A stretch of DNA of 64,000 nucleotides from NCBI GenBank assembly GCA_905214715.1, contig CAJMMT010000007.1, positions 1 to 64,000 of the forward strand, given 5' to 3'. The stretch comes from an uncultured bacterium (GTDB lineage: Bacteria; Bacteroidota; Bacteroidia; Bacteroidales; Muribaculaceae). How positions within the stretch are numbered: position 1 is the stretch's first letter; each line of letters opens with the position of its first letter. Positions 57,956 through 64,000 of this stretch are shown piece by piece. A program made the position numbers and the translations under genes. The notes beneath the pieces are model-generated. The model was not told where the DNA came from. It searched no databases and worked only from the letters and a program-made list of their open reading frames with translations.

Positions 57956-58840
57956 TCAAGAGAGTCTTTCCATCAACCTATGGATCTTCTCGTATGTCTC
58001 CACACGTGTGGGGACAAGGGGAAGACGCAATTCGTTTTCCATAAGGCCGAGCGCGTTGAGCGCACATTTCACACCCGCGGGGTTACCGTCTACAAAAAGC
58101 AGATTGAACATCTCGGTGAAGCGGAAATGAATGGGAAGAGCTTCCGCAAAACGACCCTCGAGACATAGACGCACCATTCGGCCGAACTCCGCGGGATAGG
58201 CATTCCCGATTACAGATATCACACCCTCGGCGCCAAGGGTCATAAGAGGATAGGTTATGGAATCATCGCCCGAGATCACCTGAAAATCGGGACGCTTGTT
58301 CTTTATTATCTCCTCTATCTGCGGGAATATTCCGGATGCTTCCTTGATGCCGATTACCTTTGAGGAAGCCTCGGCTATGGCAAGCGTCGTCTTCGCGGTC
58401 ATGTTCACACCGGTACGTCCCGGCACATTGTAGAGTACCACCGGAAGGGGAGAGGCATCGGCTATAGCCAGAAAATGCTGTTTCAACCCCTCCTGCGACG
58501 GCTTGTTGTAATAGGGAACCACAGACAATATGGCGGAGAATCCCGATAAATCGGTTTCTCCTATCTCCCGTACTATACCCATGGTAGAATTACCGCCCAA
58601 ACCCAGAACCAACGGCACTTTGCCGGCCACATGTTCCTTTATGAACTCCCTGACCTTTTTCTTTTCTTCCGGGAAGAGAGCCGGGGTCTCTCCTGTGGTG
58701 CCGAGCACTACAAGATAGTCCGCGCCATGATCCAGAACATGCCCGAGCAATCTATCGAGGGCATCGTAATCTACGCTTTTATCTTTATTGAACGGGGTTA
58801 CGAGCGCCACACCCATACCCCTCAGGTTAAAATCAGCCAT
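57956..58840 (-). CDS. dapA: 4-hydroxy-tetrahydrodipicolinate synthase
   Basis: DapA condenses pyruvate and aspartate semialdehyde in lysine and diaminopimelate synthesis. The 294-residue aldolase has GTTGETPAL (near 45), PYYNKPSQEG (near 108), the Schiff-base Lys in GIKEASG (near 165) and GVISVIGN (near 210). The start at 58840 (MADFNLRGMG) is preferred to an ATG 105 bp upstream, because the transcript starts between them. It precedes dnaG by 44 bp. Confidence 0.94.
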   Translation of the reverse strand: MADFNLRGMGVALVTPFNKDKSVDYDALDRLLGHVLDHGADYLVVLGTTGETPALFPEEKKKVREFIKEHVAGKVPLVLGLGGNSTMGIVREIGETDLSGFSAILSVVPYYNKPSQEGLKQHFLAIADASPLPVVLYNVPGRTGVNMTAKTTLAIAEASSKVIGIKEASGIFPQIEEIIKNKRPDFQVISGDDSITYPLMTLGAEGVISVIGNAYPAEFGRMVRLCLEGRFAEALPIHFRFTEMFNLLFVDGNPAGVKCALNALGLMENELRLPLVPTRVETYEKIHRLMERLS

Positions 58841-58942
58841 AATCAGTAATATCTCGCTTCCCGAAACGGGAAGTTGTTCAGGGTGTGTCTGCTTCAGGGT
58901 CAGACCAGAAAAAATCCGGACAACTTCGGGAAGTGTATACCA

Positions 58943-58974
58943 CAAATTTAATAATTATCCCGTAATTCCGCAAA
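58943..58974 (-). promoter_or_regulatory. Promoter of dapA
   Basis: TTTG (58974-58971) and TAAATTTG (58950-58943) on the minus strand are 20 bp apart. The -33 lies within the last codons of the preceding gene (58955-59173). The start near 58936 gives a leader of about 95 nt. Confidence 0.65.
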
Positions 58975-59173
58975 CCTCCGTTACATTGCCGTCGAGTCCG
59001 TAATGTATTTCCACCATAGAGTCGATAGCCTCCACGCCGGCTTCCTCGCGCTCAAAGGGTCTTACATGCACCCTTCGGTCCTCTACGGTCACTATACTCA
59101 GGCCGAACGTCTCCCGCTCTTTTCCGGGACGTTCCACGATTACTTTGCGTGTAAGATATTTTTTCGCTGGCAT
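58955..59173 (-). CDS. Small conserved-looking protein of unknown function
   Basis: This 72-residue protein starts with a basic segment (MPAKKYLTRKVIV) and continues as alternating strands (LSIVTVEDRRVHVRPFERE), ending VTEVCGITG. It could be a small beta-rich protein. I do not recognise it. It lies 30 bp after the DUF4296 gene and is probably read with it. Its end contains the dapA -33 box. Confidence 0.5.
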   Translation of the reverse strand: MPAKKYLTRKVIVERPGKERETFGLSIVTVEDRRVHVRPFEREEAGVEAIDSMVEIHYGLDGNVTEVCGITG

Positions 59174-59203
59174 AGGCTCTTATATCAGTCATCCGTTCGG
59201 TAC

Positions 59204-60073
59204 TCAGCGGGTGGTCTTAAGCGAATCGGAATCCTGCCGCGGCTTTGTCTCAGGCTTCTTCCTGACAATCCTCACCGGCTTGCGTATGGAATATTTCTTC
59301 TGATGCAGCGCTCTGAAATACTGAGTGGAATCCATAGGAGTCACTATCAGTGCCAGACTGTCGATAAGAGCCACATCCTTGCCGGCTCCATCCATAGTGC
59401 GCATAGTGCCATACAGACGCTTTATGCGGCGCGTGGAATCCGTATAGAATTTCACCCCCGTGGTATTACGCGAATAAATAGACGAAGATGTATAGACATT
59501 ATCGCCACCTGAATACTCTCCACCGAGCACAACTTCAAGATTGCCTCCCGCCACTTGCCGCATACGCCACTCGACAACCTCGCCCGGTTCTATTTCAGGA
59601 TTATCGATACTGAAAGCGACACCGGGCAACAGGGAATTGTCGTCAAGCCTCACAAAACGCGGAGACTGCCATAGATCGCGGGATCCGTCGCTGTTCTCTA
59701 TAGCCTTGGCCTGACCGAGATGCGCGAGTCGCTTGTCGAGTTCCTTCTCTACCTTGGCATACAGCTCCTGATAGTCATCCACATTTCTCCCATACCATCC
59801 CATAGTGGAATCAAGCCGGGCCGGAGTGATACCGTGCGATTTCAAAACGGCAAGACCCACGGAATCGGAACTGAACGCATGGTCTCCCATAGGCCGTCTG
59901 GACCAGACCTGAGCCACTTCAAGGTCGGCAAGCAACCTTACGAGTTCTTTCTCCGGAATCACTTCCTTGTCGCGGCGGCACGACACGCAAGGGACAGAAA
60001 GCATAAGAAGGCCGACCGTAAAAGGGCCGACCATCCTCACTATGTTTTCTTTAAGAGAGTGTCTGAATCTCAT
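59204..60073 (-). CDS. DUF4296 lipoprotein
   Basis: This 289-residue protein has a lipoprotein signal with Cys near 29-32 (SVPCVSC) and the DUF4296 pattern (VIPEKELVRLLADLEVAQVW, then a helix with YGRNVDDYQELYAKVEKELDKRL). A C-terminal region (about 140-285) is polar and beta-rich. It overlaps lspA by 4 bp, and lspA would process its own signal peptide. Its function is unknown, though the family is restricted to Bacteroidetes. Confidence 0.8.
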   Translation of the reverse strand: MRFRHSLKENIVRMVGPFTVGLLMLSVPCVSCRRDKEVIPEKELVRLLADLEVAQVWSRRPMGDHAFSSDSVGLAVLKSHGITPARLDSTMGWYGRNVDDYQELYAKVEKELDKRLAHLGQAKAIENSDGSRDLWQSPRFVRLDDNSLLPGVAFSIDNPEIEPGEVVEWRMRQVAGGNLEVVLGGEYSGGDNVYTSSSIYSRNTTGVKFYTDSTRRIKRLYGTMRTMDGAGKDVALIDSLALIVTPMDSTQYFRALHQKKYSIRKPVRIVRKKPETKPRQDSDSLKTTR

Positions 60074-60792
60074 TTCTTCACATTCTTCGTATCGGCTTCA
60101 CTGCCGTTACCGGAAACCTTATCTTTCTCAGAATCGCCCCAAAGCAGCGCATATGCCATGCTCGCATCTTTCGAGTAGAAAAATATCAGCATAGCCACTC
60201 CCACGCATATGGCCGCATCGGCTATATTGAAGATATACTGGAAGAACTCGAATTCGGTGCCTCCTATAAAAGGCAACCATGAAGGCCATGTCCATGTAAC
60301 TATCGGGAAATACATCATGTCTACGACCCTCCCTTCGAACCAGCCGGCATATCCCCCTCCGGGAGGAAGAAATTCAGCTACAGCGGGCGGCATCGGGGCC
60401 GAGAACAACTCGCCGTAAAACACGCAGTCGATGATATTTCCCGCAGCACCAGCAGTGATGAGGGCGAGCGAGACAAGGAAACCCGTGCGCCACTTCCGCT
60501 CCCTTATAACCTTGGAGATAATCCAGATAAAGAATATCACGGCGGCTATGCGCCCGAAAGTGAGCACGAATTTGTTCCAAAGTTCCATGCCGAAAGCCAT
60601 ACCGTTGTTCTCTATGAATTTGAGCTCCCACCATGGGAATATCTCGAGCGATTCGCCAAGATAAAAGTTGGTCTTGACCCAAATTTTGAGAGTCTGGTCG
60701 GCTATCAGCACCCCCAGGGCCACGAGGAACACAATCCAGGCGGCCCGGCGATGGTCAGCCACATCTATTTTCGTTCTCGGAGACCGGGTCAT
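60070..60792 (-). CDS. lspA: Lipoprotein signal peptidase (signal peptidase II)
   Basis: LspA cleaves lipoprotein signals in the inner membrane. The 240-residue protein has four membrane helices (about 20-38, 81-98, 110-125 and 195-215) and the aspartate-containing motifs GNIIDCVFYG and FNIADAAI with the two catalytic Asp. A 40-50 residue insertion in the second half and an extended C-terminus (after 215) are common in Bacteroidetes LspA. Start at 60792 shares a base with the ileS stop (TGATG). Confidence 0.93.
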   Translation of the reverse strand: MTRSPRTKIDVADHRRAAWIVFLVALGVLIADQTLKIWVKTNFYLGESLEIFPWWELKFIENNGMAFGMELWNKFVLTFGRIAAVIFFIWIISKVIRERKWRTGFLVSLALITAGAAGNIIDCVFYGELFSAPMPPAVAEFLPPGGGYAGWFEGRVVDMMYFPIVTWTWPSWLPFIGGTEFEFFQYIFNIADAAICVGVAMLIFFYSKDASMAYALLWGDSEKDKVSGNGSEADTKNVKK

Positions 60793-63700
60793 CAGGCTTC
60801 GCGTTTTACCGATGCCCATGCACCGGGAATACCTTCTATATCCATCTCGACCGCGCCCTCAGGTTTTTCTGTGGATAGGCCGATTGAGGATGCGAGAACC
60901 TGAGTGGAAATATAGTCGCCGAACGATTCCACGGCCTCGCGTATTTCAGGCACATCCGAAAGAACCACCGCCACCTTGTCGGTTATCTCGTAATCGGCAG
61001 ACTTTCTGATATTCTGAATACGGTTTATAAGCTCGCGGGCCATACCTTCGCGACGCAGTTCCGGAGTAACGGTAACATCGAGAGCGACGGTAACGTTGCC
61101 TTCGTTGCCTACAAGCCATCCAGGAACATCCTCGGGCAGTACCTCTACATCTTCAAGAGTTACAACAGGCTCTCCGCTCACCTGAGCGAACTTAAAACTG
61201 CCTTCGCGCTCCAGTGCGGCTATATCCTGCTGGCTCATGGCTCCTATAGCCTTGGCGAGGTCTTTCATGACCTTGCCGTAGCGCGGGCCGAGCTTCTTGA
61301 AATCAGCCTTCACGCGTTTCACAAGTCCTGATTCCTCGTTGTCTACGATCTTGACCTCCTTTACATTCACTTCGGAAGCTATGAGGTCTTTTACAACCAG
61401 GAGAGCCCTCTTCTGATCCGCATCGGCAGCAGGCACGAGAAGAGTCTGCAACGGCTGGCGCACTTTCAGATTGACCTTGCGGCGCAGAGCCTGTATGGCC
61501 GAGGTCGCGATTTGGGCGAGAGCCATCTGTTTCTCGAGTTCCGGCTCGCTGAGTGCCGGATCATATTCGGGGAAACGGGACAGATGTACAGACGCGTAGC
61601 CATTCTCTTCCGATGAACAGAGATCGCCGTAAAGACGGTCCGCGAAGAAAGGCGCCACGGGAGCCATCAACTGAGCTACAGTCGCCAGGCAACGGTGAAG
61701 AGTCTGATAGGCCGAAAGTTTGTCGGCATTCATCTCTCCGGCCCAGAAACGTTTGCGGTTCAACCTCACATACCAGTTGGAGAGATTGTCGTTTACAAAC
61801 ACCTCGATCGCACGGGCCGCCTTGGTGGGTTCGTAATCGTCCAGACACTCGGTAACCTCTTTTACGAGTGTATTGAGCAACGAAATCATCCAACGGTCTA
61901 TCTCGGGCCGCTCGTTCATGGGCACCTGAGGCTCATCGCCGGTGAAACCGTCCACATTGGCATAGAGCGCGAAGAACTTGTAAGTGTTATAAAGGGTCGC
62001 GAAAAGCTTACGCGAAGTTTCTGCCACGCCGGCCTCGTCATATTTCAGATTATCCCACGGCGATGAGTTGGAAATCATATACCAGCGCACAGGGTCGCTG
62101 CCGAACCTTTCGATATTGTTGAAAGGATCTATAGCGTTACCCAGACGCTTGCTCATCTTATTGCCGTTCTTGTCGAGCACAAGACCGTTCGATATCACGG
62201 CCTTATAGCTCACGGAGTCGAAAATCATACCGGCTATGGCATGGAGAGTGAAGAACCATCCGCGGGTCTGGTCCACACCTTCGGCTATGAAATCGGCGGG
62301 ATATATGTCGCCCGAATCGAGAGCCTCCTTGTTTTCGAATGGATAATGAGCCTGGGCGTAAGGCATGGCTCCGGAGTCAAACCACACGTCAATGAGGTCC
62401 GTTTCGCGTTTCATAGGTTTGCCGGAAGGGGAAACGAGAATTATCTCATCTACATAGGGACGGTGAATGTCTACCTTAGCATAGTTTTCGGCTGTGTTCT
62501 CGCCGGGCTTGAAACCGTTGGCGCGCAATGGATTCTCAGCCATCACACCGGCAGCCACGGCCTTGTCGGCCTCATTATAAAGCTCTTCATAGCTGCCTAT
62601 GCATATTTCCTCCTTGCCGTCTTCAGTACGCCAGATAGGAAGCGGCGTACCCCAGTAACGCGAGCGCGACAGGTTCCAGTCCTGCAGATTCTCGAGCCAT
62701 TTGCCGAAACGGCCCGAACCCGTAGAGGCAGGCTTCCACTTTATGTCGCCGTTAAGTTCCATCAGGCGTTCGCGTGCTGCGGTAGTGCGTATGAACCAAC
62801 TGTCGAGGGGGTAGTAAAGCACAGGCTTGTCAGTACGCCAGCAATGGGGATAGTTATGCACATGTTTCTCGATGCGGAAAGCCTCTCCTGCCTGTTTCAT
62901 CTCGATACATATTACTATATTGAGATCTTCGGCCTTGGCAGCCGCGGCTTCGTCGTACTTGCCTCCGGGATTGAATTTCGGATCATAGGCATTCTTTACG
63001 TAATCGCCGGCATGGTGTGAATAGAGGTTTTTGTCGACACACATGGCCACGAATTCGGGAGCAAGCTCCTCTTCTATATAATATTTCCCCTGCAGGTCTA
63101 CCATCGGGCGCGTCTCACCGCGTTTGTTGATAAGGTAGAGGGGAGGGATACCGGCTGCCTTGGCTACCTTGGCGTCGTCGGCACCGAAAGTAGGAGCGAT
63201 ATGCACTATTCCCGTACCATCGTCGGTAGTAACATAGTCGCCCGGTATCACGCGGAAAGCGCAGTCGGCGAGTTCCACAAATTTCTCGCCAGCCACTTCA
63301 AAACAACGCTCCGGATGCTTGTCGGCCTCTTCCACAACCCATTTCGGTGAAAGGTCAGACACTTTGTCGCAAGGCTTCACCCAGGGCATGAGCTGACGGT
63401 AACGCATTCCAACGAGATCGGTACCTTTCCAGCGTCCTACGACACGATAGGGGAGCACCTTTGCCCCGGCGGTATAATCATCCATCGATGCCTCCGCTCC
63501 CTCTGCCTTGAAATATGAAGCGACGAGCACTTCGGCCAGCACCACTGTGATTTTCTCGCCTGTATATGGATTGAAAGTATTGAGAGCCACATAGTCGAAC
63601 TTCGGGCCTACGCAAAGAGCGGTGTTGGAGGGAAGAGTCCAGGGTGTGGTAGTCCACGCCATGAAGCAAGGCACGCCCCAGCCTGTCATCTCAGGTTTTG

Positions 63701-64000
63701 GATCCTCAATCCGGAAAAGAGCCGTAACGGTAGTGTCTTTCACATCGCGGTAGCATCCGGGCTGGTTCAGCTCATGGGAGGAAAGTCCGGTACCGGCCGC
63801 AGGTGAATAGGGCTGGATGGTGTATCCTTTATAGAGATAGCCCTTGTCGTACAGCTGACGCAGAAGCCACCATACGCTCTCCATATACCTGCTGTCGTAT
63901 GTTATGTAGGGATTGTCGAGGTCTACCCAGTATCCCATGCGGTGGGTGAGGTCGGTCCACTCTTTGGTGTACTTCATCACCTCACGGCGGCAAGCCTCGT
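60792..64000 (-). CDS. ileS: Isoleucyl-tRNA synthetase, 5' end beyond the window
   Basis: The frame is open to the window edge, so at least 1069 residues are visible and the N-terminus with the HIGH motif is missing. Visible are the editing (CP1) domain with TTPWTLPSNTAL, DDGTGIVHIAPTFGADD, the signature KMSKRLGN, DIYPADFIAEGVDQTRGWF and a long C-terminal anticodon-binding and DUF5915-type region, as in the eukaryote-like IleRS found in Bacteroidetes. It is followed by lspA with a 1-bp overlap. Confidence 0.93.
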   Translation of the reverse strand, partial: EACRREVMKYTKEWTDLTHRMGYWVDLDNPYITYDSRYMESVWWLLRQLYDKGYLYKGYTIQPYSPAAGTGLSSHELNQPGCYRDVKDTTVTALFRIEDPKPEMTGWGVPCFMAWTTTPWTLPSNTALCVGPKFDYVALNTFNPYTGEKITVVLAEVLVASYFKAEGAEASMDDYTAGAKVLPYRVVGRWKGTDLVGMRYRQLMPWVKPCDKVSDLSPKWVVEEADKHPERCFEVAGEKFVELADCAFRVIPGDYVTTDDGTGIVHIAPTFGADDAKVAKAAGIPPLYLINKRGETRPMVDLQGKYYIEEELAPEFVAMCVDKNLYSHHAGDYVKNAYDPKFNPGGKYDEAAAAKAEDLNIVICIEMKQAGEAFRIEKHVHNYPHCWRTDKPVLYYPLDSWFIRTTAARERLMELNGDIKWKPASTGSGRFGKWLENLQDWNLSRSRYWGTPLPIWRTEDGKEEICIGSYEELYNEADKAVAAGVMAENPLRANGFKPGENTAENYAKVDIHRPYVDEIILVSPSGKPMKRETDLIDVWFDSGAMPYAQAHYPFENKEALDSGDIYPADFIAEGVDQTRGWFFTLHAIAGMIFDSVSYKAVISNGLVLDKNGNKMSKRLGNAIDPFNNIERFGSDPVRWYMISNSSPWDNLKYDEAGVAETSRKLFATLYNTYKFFALYANVDGFTGDEPQVPMNERPEIDRWMISLLNTLVKEVTECLDDYEPTKAARAIEVFVNDNLSNWYVRLNRKRFWAGEMNADKLSAYQTLHRCLATVAQLMAPVAPFFADRLYGDLCSSEENGYASVHLSRFPEYDPALSEPELEKQMALAQIATSAIQALRRKVNLKVRQPLQTLLVPAADADQKRALLVVKDLIASEVNVKEVKIVDNEESGLVKRVKADFKKLGPRYGKVMKDLAKAIGAMSQQDIAALEREGSFKFAQVSGEPVVTLEDVEVLPEDVPGWLVGNEGNVTVALDVTVTPELRREGMARELINRIQNIRKSADYEITDKVAVVLSDVPEIREAVESFGDYISTQVLASSIGLSTEKPEGAVEMDIEGIPGAWASVKREA

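Overview
The window reads as the chromosome of a member of the order Bacteroidales, most likely close to Muribaculaceae/Bacteroides. Four things point there. Many intergenic regions carry the Bacteroidetes-type promoter (-33 TTTG, about 19-21 bp, -7 TAnnTTTG). The membrane and surface proteins are characteristic of the phylum: a carboxypeptidase-regulatory/TonB-like beta-barrel protein, DUF5686, DUF4296, a DcaP-like porin, and secreted proteins with C-terminal sorting-like tails. It has a two-subunit methylmalonyl-CoA mutase and an FtsE-like ATPase. The family placement is inference; no rRNA, tRNA or CRISPR array was found.

Layout. Positions 1-15,100 are largely accessory: a small lipoprotein, decayed gene remnants, two unrelated-looking AAA ATPases each with palindromes over its promoter, a winged-helix regulator paired with a membrane protein under two matching operators, an outer-membrane beta-barrel protein, a partly duplicated small membrane protein, a TPR membrane sensor, an M23 peptidase with a MerR regulator, and a three-gene ADP-ribosyltransferase-like (DUF3990/DUF3791) module. 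Positions 15,280-28,850 are mostly envelope and secreted functions: DUF5686, a CYTH protein, an ECF sigma factor, a beta-helix surface protein with a G9 tract in its signal peptide, a MITE-like element, a DcaP porin, and an operon of two secreted proteins plus a second TPR membrane sensor.

Positions 28,960-39,070 hold a compact de novo pyrimidine operon, pyrC-carA-carB-pyrK-pyrD-pyrF-pyrB followed by an ftsE-like gene. It lacks only pyrE. Its leader has a 36-codon reading frame that stops directly before a rho-independent terminator, the arrangement expected of translation-coupled attenuation. Next come mutA-mutB (propionate/succinate metabolism), a membrane protein, smpB, a U32 peptidase-family protein, uvrA with a lipoprotein, a dihydrouridine synthase, a DUF6291/DnaC-like pair, a four-helix-bundle (23S intervening-sequence-like) gene flanked by 9-bp repeat arrays, an ABC-2 exporter, dnaG, dapA, a DUF4296 lipoprotein, lspA and the 5'-truncated ileS.

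The most interesting items are the pyr attenuator, the four-helix-bundle gene with same-unit 9-bp arrays on both sides, the homopolymer contingency tract, the ART-like three-gene module, an ATCase carrying a PyrI-like zinc ribbon, and several palindromes placed exactly over promoters.
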